From: Polydactylus sextarius
Lineage: Eukaryota > Chordata > Actinopteri > Polynemidae
Direction of reading: 5' to 3'
NCBI GenBank assembly: GCA_016801845.1
Contig: CM028907.1
Span: 18,312,098-18,376,097 of the forward strand
DNA: 64,000 nucleotides
The notes beneath the pieces are model-generated. The model ran no database searches. It was not told the DNA's origin and saw nothing but the letters and a program-made list of their open reading frames with translations. Positions 41,306 through 52,800 of the stretch are shown piece after piece; position 1 is the first letter of the stretch; every line of letters begins with the position of its first letter. The position numbers were made by a program, and so were the translations under genes.

Positions 41306-42746
41306 GTACAAACATCCATCTTTTAACAGATTACAGAGAGAATCAAGTGTTTACCTCAAAGTATTCTTACCCCTGAGAAGTTATGAGATGAAAACTTTTG
41401 ACTTTTGGAACCAATGAAAAATGCTGTCTCCATTGATATTCATCTCTACCTTCTTCTGACACACTCTAACTCATTTGATCTATTGTGTATCATAATATAT
41501 ATGTTTTCTGTCGCTTTAAGTATCAGTATTAATTATACCTGTTTATTTGTTCGATTTTTAGTAACTCAGCGGTCACTCCCCTCACCAAGGCAATAAATAT
41601 CATCAAGGATTTCTTTAAGAAGGGGTCAGTAAGCAGGTTCAGACCCTATGATGTCCAGGACCTCCTGCAGCCTCTGGTCTCCATCGAGACTCAAACAGCA
41701 TCCGCTGACCAGGTTTGTTACAAAAATGACACAGGAACGGTTTCTTTTTGAAGATTTGAGGGTGGGGTGGGGGGTGAAATGAAAATCTAAAGTCAGACTT
41801 TATTTGAAGTGTCCTTCATAGGTGTAAATAAAGCAATATTATTTATTCTTTAGTACTGTGTCAACTATAAGTCAATACTGAAAACATATACAACTGTTGG
41901 CAAAGCAAATTGCATTTTGTGGTATGGAGTCTGACACAGAAAGCGATTTAATTTATCTAAAACTCCAGTAGTAAGTACCCAATTTAAATGAAGATCCTCT
42001 AGGAGGGTCTAAAGATATTTTTCAGTCTCGAGCTGGACTTCAGTGCTTTCATGTTTTGCCCTCTCTGTTGCTGTTTAGGAGCCAGTGGCGGGTCCGTCTG
42101 GCTGCCAGCAGCTGCGGAAACTTCTGAAGGAAAGCCTTCAAATTTTAGAGGATGAGGGTATCATATACCGCAAGGTCAAATCTCAAGATGAAGTCTATTA
42201 TGTAAGACACTGAGATCTCTTTAATGAATTCTTCTCTCCTTGTCAGGTCATTATTGCAAAGGGTTATCATAGATATATGTGTCTGATGTTGTTGCTCCTC
42301 ATCAGGTGACTTCAGAGGATAAAGATCTACTCATAGCTGTAAAAGACATCATCAGGGAAGACTCGAAGAGAGAGAAGTGTAAGTACATTTAATTTCTGCT
42401 TTAAATTAAGTTTGTCCAATGTATTTTTGTGATGATATTTCCAAAGTAGAATAGTCGTAACACTGTACCATGTAAACAATAAGTCTGATACAAATCCTTC
42501 ATAAATTTAGGAAAGGATATGGAAAATACCAGAAATAGTCTTCATACTGCACCGGTGTGTTGACAGTTGTTTCCTCTTGTGTCTGTAGATGCAGAGAAGG
42601 GTTGCCACGTCCTGCACATCCTGTCTGCAGTCAGGCAGCGATACAGCCTCAATGTGAGCAAATCAGCACTGGAGTTGGTCCTCAAATCACTGGAGTGCAA
42701 CAGTGACATCGTCAGCACCAGTGACAATCATTACACTGTGTTTTAA
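39051..42746 (+). CDS. stn1: CST complex subunit STN1 (OBFC1), complete coding region, 9 exons
   Basis: STN1 joins CTC1 and TEN1 in the CST complex, which binds single-stranded telomeric DNA and stimulates polymerase alpha-primase for C-strand fill-in. Exons: 39051-39183, 39552-39647, 39854-39931, 40620-40793, 41194-41305, 41562-41712, 42079-42201, 42306-42378 and 42589-42746. They give 365 codons plus stop; human STN1 has 368. Hallmarks: LWGLDPVFTAFARLYVRDIL near the N-terminus, HPIYKVDVLGTVV, DDGTGVINCLCW, LEIGELLRVRGPVKT, and a C-terminus ending HYTVF. The first ATG at 39051 (MQAAT...) is preferred because mammalian STN1 also starts MQ; ATG 39066 in the same frame is an alternative. A polyadenylation hexamer ATTAAA is at 43057-43062. 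Confidence 0.96.
41562..42746 (+). other. stn1: stn1 exons 6-9: tandem winged-helix domains
   Basis: Residues about 165-365 correspond to the two winged helix-turn-helix domains at the STN1 C-terminus that bind CTC1 and polymerase alpha. Recognisable pieces are AINIIKDFFKK, LRKLLKESLQILEDEGIIY, VYYVTSEDKDL, and CHVLHILSAVRQRYSL with LELVLKSLECNSDIVS. The frame is intact and the length is nearly identical to mammals. Confidence 0.9.
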
Positions 42747-44237
42747 TTGAAGTACAGGGGTTTTTGGGAACTGTGTGTTCCTGTACACGCTACTAGTAAT
42801 GTGTCTCAATGCTGCTAAATGTGAGCAACCAATTTGAGTGAACCATATGATTTGTTTTCTTATATTTTTCATCCATAATGAGGCTTTGGTCTGACTTCAC
42901 ATTTGTTTGTTGTATTTTATATAACTCTCTGTTCTGTGTAAGTCTGCTATGGTGAAATACTAAGTTAAAATCCTTTGATAGGAAATAGCAAAACTCACTA
43001 TTGAAAAACAAATACTATTGAAAATATTTATCATGTTCTGGAACTTTTTTCTATTTATTAAATTGGCAAGTTATATTTTTAAATTCATCATCAGGTCTTT
43101 GTTATTGCCAGCATGCATATAATAGCCAGTATACAATGGCCAGTATACTCCATGTTTAATGTAGCATCACAATATATTATAATGATGTTTGTGTAAATAT
43201 TCACAGAACTCTAATTTAACACTAATTTAAGTTCATGCTGCAAAAGTACATTACAGTACAAGTACATTAAACACAGTGACTTATAAATAAATATGCAACA
43301 TATGAGCACATAAATTACATTATATTATTACAAGGAATGTCTTAAGGCTAGAGACTGTTCTCAATACAGGGCCTCAATATCAGGTAATAAAGGACAACAC
43401 ACCTATGTTGACGCATATGTCCATTATATTGTCAGAGCTGGATGAGTCCCATGTGTTCCACATGGGGGGGTTACATTATAGTGTAGTGTTGGTTTACATT
43501 GACTAGATTCAAATTATTTATCTACGAAAATGTAATAAAGCGTACTATCTACTGACATATTAAAGATATGAAGAGTGTTTCATGGGGTTTCTCTATATGA
43601 CAGGACCTCAAGGGCACTGCTGCAACACAATGAACAACACAGACTGACATATACTCACTTCCCTGGTCAAACTCTTAAAAATGATGTATTTTAAATTTAC
43701 CATCCTGTAAGTTGACTCTCCATACCATTTTGGTTGCCAACAGAAATACGTCACCAGGGAACAGCACTTAACATTATGAGTAAATTAAACCTCATGTAAA
43801 ATAAGTGGAGGGCCTGTCTGAGTACAAACCATGATTTACCTGAAAGACTTTAACATTATAATTGATAATAACTAACCTGGGGCTCTTGGGGTTTCCCACT
43901 GCCCCGCTGGTAATCCATCCTTGAATATTAGCATACATATGGTCAACTGTGTTTCCACAATGAAGTGACACCCAGTAAAAGCCTGAAGCTTTGGGGGTTC
44001 TCTATAGTCTCTGGACCCTGGGGCAATAGATTAGTTGGAATTCCAGTCTTGATTTCACGGTTATATTAAATCCATTAAAAATAAAAGAAGGTTGTTATTG
44101 ATGACTGAGCAGAAGAGATTATAGTGATGAAAACTGTTATAGGTTGTTACGCCAACTTCGTGACTTTAGACTTTATGACATCACTCACATGGAGCTATGA
44201 AATATATCGACTGTATGTTCATTAAAATGAACCAATT

Positions 44238-44271
<34 letters not shown>

Positions 44272-44699
44272 AAAAAGTGTGGACTCTAAATGGTCTTCTT
44301 TACCACCCTGCTTATGTTGCAGTGTGCACAGGGGGGCAGTATTTGGACGTTAATTGGTTCTTTCATGTAGAGGAGGCGGCTGCTGATTGGTCGCCGCTGA
44401 AACATCTGTATCCATAGTTCCAGCCGCTCGTGTCTCCGGTCAGAAAGCTGCGCATGACTCAGACTCTTAAAAACTGATTACAGCTTAATTATCACGCTGC
44501 CTCCCGTTTTACAGAACGAGGATTTAAACTGTGTTTCCATGAATATTCTACGTTTCATGTAGAAATGCACCTATATGTGACAGAGCCAGGTATTTATTTA
44601 TTTTTTTTTTTACCATATTATTTCGTATATTTTTGTCTTGTGAAGCAAAAGTTGTAAAGACAGACGAATAAACGACTGTCTGCTTCATTGATCTGTCAC
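42747..44699. other. stn1 3' UTR and intergenic sequence
   Basis: The stn1 3' UTR should extend to just beyond ATTAAA at 43057-43062. The rest is AT-rich sequence with no convincing gene, a 29-A run at 44241-44269, and the start of the sh3pxd2a upstream region, including two inverted CCAAT boxes (44353-44357 and 44386-44390). Confidence 0.7.
44241..44269 (+). repeat. A29 homopolymer
   Basis: A run of 29 A bases upstream of the sh3pxd2a promoter. It could be a retroelement tail, but no element body is recognised before it. Confidence 0.9.
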
Positions 44700-45244
44700 A
44701 CAACAACACGCTTCCTGTCGCGGAAGTCGAAGCCAAATCTATTTTCCTATTTTTTTTTTTCCTTCACCGCTTTATTCCAAGTAGCGGTGAGGACGTGAAG
44801 CCCATCCCACTCTGTTCCCTAAATTCACTGCGCCTGCTGTAACACAGGGAGCCGCCTGGCGCTGGATTTGCCGGCTTCTTTTTATTTTTTCTTTTATTTT
44901 TTCTTTTTGTTTTTTTTGTTGTTGCACCGAGCCTCTCCTGTAACCTCCAGGTATGCTAATGCCCTGTTTGAAGGCATCGCGGCAGACACAAAGGAAGTCG
45001 CTTCACTTTTTTCCATTTTTTTAAAGGCGACCGCCTTCGCCAGCGCTCCGTCCGCCGCTGGCCAGTCCGTGTGTCTTGTCGGCAACGTTAAACATCCCTG
45101 CTCGGATATTCGGCTGTGTTTATTTCAACCGAGAGACATCACCAGCACACGTCTCATAAGTGGACTATCGATAAGTTTCCTGATCAGATTGGTGGTCGTT
45201 GCGTCAACTCGAGGAGGAGGAGGGATAAGTGCGAGCAGGTTGTG

Positions 45245-45276
<32 letters not shown>

Positions 45277-45410
45277 CTCATCTCTGAATTGTTAAATGGC
45301 ACAGCGATGTTGTGATTTCTCTCCACCGTGATACAAGATAGCTTATCTGGAGCCGCAGCAGCTGCTGCCTTCCCCTGGTCGCTTTTATGCATAGCCTCTG
45401 CAGGGTCAAG
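44340..45410 (+). promoter_or_regulatory. sh3pxd2a: sh3pxd2a promoter and 5' UTR region
   Basis: CpG density rises from about 44700 to 45250, unlike the AT-rich flanks. Visible elements are two inverted CCAAT boxes (ATTGG at 44353-44357 and 44386-44390), a palindromic pair of ETS cores (CTTCCTGTCGCGGAAG at 44711-44726), and a GA repeat at 45249-45276 likely to be in the leader. A 125-codon frame at 44868-45245 resembles no known protein and lies in what is probably 5' UTR, so I do not annotate it as a gene. Confidence 0.55.
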
Positions 45411-45482
45411 ATGCAGTTTCGGACTGTGCTGGACGTGAAAGTCGTGGACGTGGAGAAGAGGCGCAATCCATCTAAACACTAT
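45411..45482 (+). other. sh3pxd2a: sh3pxd2a coding exon 1
   Basis: Encodes 24 residues from ATG 45411, with A at -3 (good initiation context), to the GTGAGT donor at 45483. An in-frame ATG at 45387 would add eight residues (MHSLCRVK). I prefer 45411 because the family typically begins a few residues before the V-x-D-V-(E/Q)-K-R-R motif. Confidence 0.88.
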
Positions 45483-48400
45483 GTGAGTTGGCTTCCTGCC
45501 TCATCTTCTGTCACCTTATTCCCACCTTGTCAGCGGTGTGTGTGTGTGTGTGTCTGTGGCCTGTTCATGGTCCTGAACGCTGCATTCAGTCCACAACACG
45601 TAGCTTAGCTGATGTGAAGACCACTTCAGACCAATCTAAGATGGACAGATACCTGCTTATAAATAATAAACAGCTAAGCTATTACTAGATAACAACATAG
45701 TATTTCTTCAGACATTATTATCATAGGTGAGCTGTCATATGTCTTATCACAGCTCTGTAACCTGGTGATGTTATTGTCTTGAACATTTTAACACCAGACC
45801 TTCTGATGTTGATATAGTCAACCTTGTTTTGGACTCAGTGCTACACTGCTTTTGTACGTCCAAGTGATTAGCCTAAATGATTGTGCACTTAAATATGACA
45901 TCACGCAAACTGCATTTTTTCATTGTGTTGTTACTTTCACAGCTAGACACTCTGTCCATACTTCGCAGAGAGTCCTAATAGTGCATCAGTTCATTTAGAC
46001 ATTAAATTACAGTGGATCCCAAATGTCCAATGTTCACAGACTCAAGTAACAACGATCCATACTGGACAACGATATGTCCAGTGATAAGTTGCTGGACATT
46101 TTCAGTGTCTCAGCACCACATGTCCACACTTCAAATACTGTCTAACACTGATCGTTTGTTCTTAAAAACAGGATTTTATTGTGTCGATCTGACTTTTTTT
46201 AATGTATATAAGATCAATTTTCATGTCCAAAATCCAGATGGCATTACCTATGACATGACTAGATTTTGAAATGCCTTTGACACAACAAGACTTAGCAATA
46301 AGTTATGTTGAGATTTCCTGCTTGTAATGGGCCCACAGATATTTAAAATATTGTTTTTTAGCACTTGACAGATGTATCGTTGCTCAGTAGTTGAGTTTCA
46401 GAGCTCATTCCTGACTTGTGTTCTATTGATCATTTTGTAAGGATAATTGACCTATAAACGTCATAACGGGCTTCAATTTTTTATTATCATCTTCCCGAGC
46501 CTTGAATTCTGTGGCCCTCATCAATAGCACACTTGTTATTAATGAGAGTCTGTGTTTGGGCTCTGCACTTCTTGACCCCAGACAAGATTCTATTTCAAGC
46601 TCATAAACAAGTCGTAATAAATGACCACTATGAAAAGAACATGATCTTTCTCATATGTGATTACAGTCCGGCAGACCCTTGGGCCTTATGCTATGTAGAC
46701 ACAATTAGCAGACAGTTCAAAGTGTGCTCACTGTATATGCCCCATCGTCATATAGACTGTACCTGCTTTACACCTCGCTGCTAATACATTCTGAATTTTA
46801 AACTATTTTCTTTCATTCAGAACAAACTTGGGAATTTGACACAGTAAATCCCTGTACTCTGACGTAGCTCTGTACTGTACTGTGAGTGTATATATTTTTA
46901 ACATGGAGTGGTCCCAGTGAAACTGATCCCCTGTTGAAGTGTCACTGTACAAAACCTGTACTGTGCCTCTACTGACAACCTCAACCCCTCCTGCCATTGT
47001 GTCTTCAAGTCCTCATCAACTACACCACACACAGCAGACTCCATATGGCACCTTAATTATACTTCGCCTAGAGCGCTTTAAAACCAACCAGTATCTCCCA
47101 GAGTGGGACTCTACCTGTCCCAAGGTTTATCACGTACCAACTGGTTTGTTTTTATTTGACTAAACACTCATTAATGTCCAATGCAAAAAAAAAAAAAAAA
47201 AAAAAAAAAAATCAGAGATAATGAATCTCGATCAAGTAATAATGAAAGATGTGCCTGAATATTTTAAAATAAATTAGGTCAATTTAGCTAAAAATACAGT
47301 TCGTTATGAATGTTCTCTGATTGGTTTGAGCTTTATTGTGCTCATCCACTTTGTTTTGTTAGAGACAGCATTTGTGTCAAATGTACTTAAAGTGTCAGAA
47401 ACTACAGCTTTTGTTTTGTCGGGAAGTCATGGAAGCCATTATTCTTCTTAATGAAGATAATCTCCTGTTGTCTGTTGACATGGCAGGTTTGGGCAAATTT
47501 ATTTAAAAATCATCTCAAATAGATTAGCTTGGATATTAATGCCCTCGAAAACAGAAAAATGTTTACACTGACGCATTCTAGAAACAGATGAGGACCACCA
47601 GAATTTTTCCTTCATGTAAAAATTCCAAATGTTCCAAGTGGGTTATATTTATCCTCATGATAATATTTGTTTCTCATCTCTGTATTTAAATCATTCATTT
47701 ATTAATTCAGTCAGATTCACTCTGGACAAGAAGGTAAATAAGCAGATTTCCCAAAATATCAAACTGTTCCTTTAAGGTACGACCGTCAAGAACAAATATT
47801 TGTGCTCAGCAGGCCGGTGTGATAAAATAAGCTGACTGGCAAGAATCTGTGGAGACAGTGAATGAACGTTCTGTTACGGCTGATATCTATAGTTAAAGGT
47901 TTTGTTGGTATTATTTGGATTATTAATCTGAGTTTTTATTGATTCTCCATTTTGATTAAAAAAAAAAAAGCAAAAAAAAAAAAAAAAAGTAGTAACAAGT
48001 AAGTTAATTTGCGATTTACTAGCAGTTACTAAATACATACAGTAAAAGGTATGATTCACAGACATGCATTAAATTGTAAATAATAGATAAAGATTGATCT
48101 GGAGCAGATACAACACACACACACACACACACACACGCACAGTGTGTGGTATTTTCACACATCTGTGTGTGTGTATGTGTGCAGCAGTGACTAATGCTGA
48201 AGGCAGAGAGCTGGAAAGAACTATAAAATGACTGTATTTGTATATGCATATGCATTTATACATACATACACACACACACACTCACACACACACATATATA
48301 TATAAATGTATAAGTGTATACGTATATAGCTTGTGCAGCCTGTAATTCATACCTATACAAGTATTTAAGTAAAACACTCGGGCAAAAATGGAAAGGTGGA

Positions 48401-49778
48401 CAGCTGCAGAGCTGCAGAGATGGATTTATTTTTGGAGACACAATACAGTTAACAAAGATAGATGTTTTAAACGAGTGTCTTCAGCTCAGTATGAGCACAA
48501 TCACCCTGCACTCTGCCCTCCCTTCTCTCTCTCTCTCTCTCTCTCTCATGATCCATCTTTTACACTGTTGTGTTGTTAGCCATGGATGCTAGTGTGTATC
48601 TAAGCAAATGGATACAGTGTTGTTGTTTAGGAAACTGATAAACAGAAATAAAAATCAATAATATGAAACAAAGTTTGGGTTCTCAACCCTGTTTATTGCC
48701 TCTACAGAGTAGTTAAGTAATGTAATAGGATCCTCCCAGATCAGTCCAGCTCTTTAGATAGACTTGTTGAGTAGTAGCCAGGCCACTATATGTGCAGATA
48801 AGTATAACAGGGCTGAGCTGTGCTATGTTTTGGACTCTTTAGTCTCAGCGGGCCATTCTGTGGCCTAGTTTCCTGAGCTATCCTGTCTCATGAGACAAGG
48901 CAAGCCACTGTGAGAAAGAAAAAAAGAGGGAGGAACCGAGGGACAGAAAGAGAAAATGAGAGAAAGACACAATCTGTGGCACCCATTGAATCTCATTTGT
49001 AATGTTTGTGAAACCAGCTGGAAATGCTTATCCTGTGAGAGGAGGGGTAGTGGTGGTGAGGTGGTGGATATGAAGCTTAGGGCTTTGTCAAAGGGAAGTG
49101 ATCGTCGAACCGTAGGGAAAGCTGGACCGCTCAGTCGCAAACACACATCTCACACACAAACACGTGTGTTCTCCTCCTGTGAATGGTTTGTGTATTTGTG
49201 TGTTCGCGGGGGGGAGGTGATAAAAGAGAAAGCAAGGTTCGACATGGTCATGTTTACTTTAAGCCTCTGTTTCTCCTACAAGTCCCAGTCCCATAACATT
49301 TCATTTTCTAGAGCCTCCTGTGCTGCGCAAAGGCCCAGACTTGAAGACGTTGTTGTTATTTGGCACCATAAAACATCTCTTCAGAGAGCTGTTCCCCCTC
49401 TCAAATATTTATTGGCCTATCAAACTCAGAGTGATATCTCAGAGAAAAGGATCCTTGTTTTCAGATTCTCACCCCTAACTTGGGAAGATGCATGCTCTTA
49501 TAGGACTGCTGCTTTTTTGGATTGGCCATTGTTTTGAGAATGTGACAACTGACTGGAAGTGCTCAAGGAGCGTGCTTGTGTGTGTGAAGGACAAAAAGAA
49601 GAGGGTGAATTAGGTGCTTTACAGAAGTCTGTCAGTGAAGTCGATGTGTTTTATGTTCACCTCTAACTCTGACACTGATACTGACAAGAGTGTATCCTGT
49701 GTTGCTGGCACGAGTAATTGTGAAAAGGTGTTGTTCTTTTCCTGCCACTACCAGGAACTCTCTCACACGCGCACATGT

Positions 49779-49826
<48 letters not shown>

Positions 49827-52800
49827 TGGTTTGCCTTGTGTGTTCAATATCAGATGCTGTTTGTAATTTTTGAACATTTACAGAAGTCTTACTTGCCTTA
49901 TAACATGTAAGAGCAGTGAAATGTGCCTGTGTTCTGGGTAAAAGCACATGTTGTGGTGTTTGAACATGACCTCCCATCCCCTGGTGTTCTTATCAACAGC
50001 TTGACTTATGATAATGTCACCCCAGAAAGGGCGAGGATGACAAACAAAGCGCATGTGGGAGTCATGTGTAACATCGTCTGTGCTAGGTCTGGTACTTTTC
50101 AATGGAAAACGATGATCCTAACTTAGCTGTATGTGCTGTTGTGCCATCAGGGGACTCACTAGAGAAACATAAAGTGATCAGTCTTTTGTCTGTCTTTGTC
50201 TTTTATAATAGTTACTTTTTGAAATCATAAAGATAGCCCTGATTGCGTCACTATTACATCATGAGCGGATCCTGCAGACTCAAAAAAATGACACAGGTCG
50301 TCTTTTAACTGACTGAAAATTGATGGGATACCTGTGACAGCAAAATAGATCAGAATCAATTAAGATCATTGTTCACTATCATGTTAAGTGCTCCCTTGCG
50401 ACTGTTAAAGCTGCTTATCAACAATCAATCACATGATTATCTGTCATGCCGCTCGTTATTACAAAGCTACAACTGTTATCACCTGGCTGCAATTCCACTC
50501 AACTCTGTGGAACCCTTAGCGTGTTTTAGCTCCTTTTTTTGGGTTTACAGGCCATAAACTTTACTACTAGAAGCAGCGAGGAGTTCTTTTCAGCAATAAG
50601 CGCTAATAAAAAACAAAAAAACAAAAAACAAAACAAAACAAAAAAAAACACTGTGTTTCCTCCTCACTACCATAGTTAAGTGTTTAGTATCTAAGAAGTG
50701 ACAATATTTGCACAGGAGTTGGTGGAGACCAAAAACAGTGGATGTTGGACGTAGATTTGCTTGGTGGACAGAAACATGACTCAAAGTGACTGCTAATGTT
50801 GCGTCATGAGTGTGGGATGCGAGCTTCATATCAATTTGATAAAGTGAGGTGTGGTAAGGCATTGGAAAGAAGCAAGTCTCGGCTGCGTGAAAGATTCAAA
50901 GCCTTGAAAGAAAAAAGTTCACAAGCCCTGATCTAAATTCATGTTTTTCAGAGACTTGTACATAGAATTGCAGTTTGTTTGTGAAGACTCGTGATGAAGA
51001 CTGGTCCTCAGGAATTTAATTCTTCACCTAAGACTATGATACTGGAAGTGGATGAATGACCTGAGACTTGTCAAAAAACTTAAATCAGCTCTACAATGTT
51101 CTATGCTGTATTGTATGCCTGTAATGTAAACGTTCGACTGCTGTTTCCTTTGCTGATGCAGTTATTATTGTGTGGGACAGGATATTATGTAATTTTTTTT
51201 AGGCAGAACTTTGGGTTGTTTGGAAGCTTGTTTGTTGTCTGAGTATTTATACAGCTTCTATACATATACTTGTGAAATACAGTAACCTGGGATCCATCAT
51301 ATGGAGACCCATCTCTGAAACAGTGGTCGCAGTAGTTAGAGTTGTTTACATGAGCACGACATGACCTCGCTTGACTTTTAACTTCACTTGGGTCTGATGT
51401 GGAATTACTTTGAGATTGTGCTTTTGTATTGTGCAAAATAAAAGCGTATCACAGAGGTGCACAGGATGTGCCTGCTGAATAGACACTTTTCCTCAGCGCT
51501 CCTGACGACACTTCCTGTGCCCACCACAAAGGCACAGAAGGGGCGCGATTGGTTTGTTTTTAAGTGGAAGTGACAGTTAAGTAATGTCAAGGTGCTGGCA
51601 AGGAATATGTGGTTAATAAAGGTCACTGTTTTGGCAAACTCTGTCCTCAGGTGATTTCCAATCCCCCCCCCCTGCCCCTTTTCCTGAAGTGTTTCAATGG
51701 AACTGTCCTTCGGTTTGTTTCCCTCCTGACATTTTTCTTGGCTTGCTGAAACACAGCTCAAAATAATTTACCGAGCTTTATTGTCACTCGTTGACCTCTT
51801 TAGCTAAACTAAGAAAAATAACTGACCGCATTAGACAAGTGAGTATATTAAGGCCAGGTGTGGTTCCATGTGGAAAGATTTTACCCCTGTAAAAAAAAAA
51901 AATTTTTTCCAACTGAAGTTTTTGTAGTCAGATCATTTGCGCTTTCATGGTCTTAAACTATGATGTGTGTCTGTTTTATATGTTACTTTAAATAAAGTAG
52001 TTTAGGCGGGGTTCACTACATTTAGTGGCTGAGCCCACATTCTCTGCTCCACAAAGCTCTCTGCTCCTTTGCCTTCTTCACTTTAAAACTGTAAGAACAG
52101 GTCCTGGCTTTCCTCCGAAACTGTAAGTTACTTTTCCTTTTTTTTTCTTTTTTTTATATGTATACATTATCTACACTGCTGCGGTTATTGAATTGTGTTA
52201 ATGTTTGTGTTATTAGACAAAGGATTCCTTTAGAAGCAGAGTGGGGGAAATAAAAATGGAGAAAATGAATGTTAAATGAATGATGAAATAATCAGAGGTC
52301 CAATTTGTTCTGTCATAAGAATTCATGTTGCTGTCTTTGCTTCTGAATAAAACGTTTGTGTTCAAATCTTCAGAAATAACAGGCGCATAAGGTTCTTTCT
52401 TGCTATTTGGGATATTCTAGTGTTCAAATCTTCAGTGGAAAGGTTCTGACACATTCCTGTCTTTTTTTTATTGAAAGTCTTTTGGATGAACTTTTTTAGA
52501 TGTGTCTATTAAATGATTTGCCTTTATTGAGTTGCAGTTATACACTGAAACAGTAGCACAGCTGGTTAAACTTAGTCATGTCAGGTCCTTTACAGTCATC
52601 TACAGTGAGTGATGGCTCATTGTTTCCTAATCCCTCGATGTCCACTTTAGTACTTAACACCTTCCTGTTTCCAAAAGTAGGTGTGGTTATTAGCAGTGGA
52701 TTGTCAGATAGCAACAGATCATGCAGAACGCTACGTGAAGGCATGAAGCCTTTATGTGGCCCAAGTTCATTCATTATTTTGGAGTTGCAGCAGTCCCTTA

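Noticed and set aside
44868..45245. 125-codon frame just upstream of sh3pxd2a
   Set aside because: It lies in the GC-rich leader, begins with a pyrimidine-rich Phe run, and is unrelated to any SH3PXD2 N-terminus.
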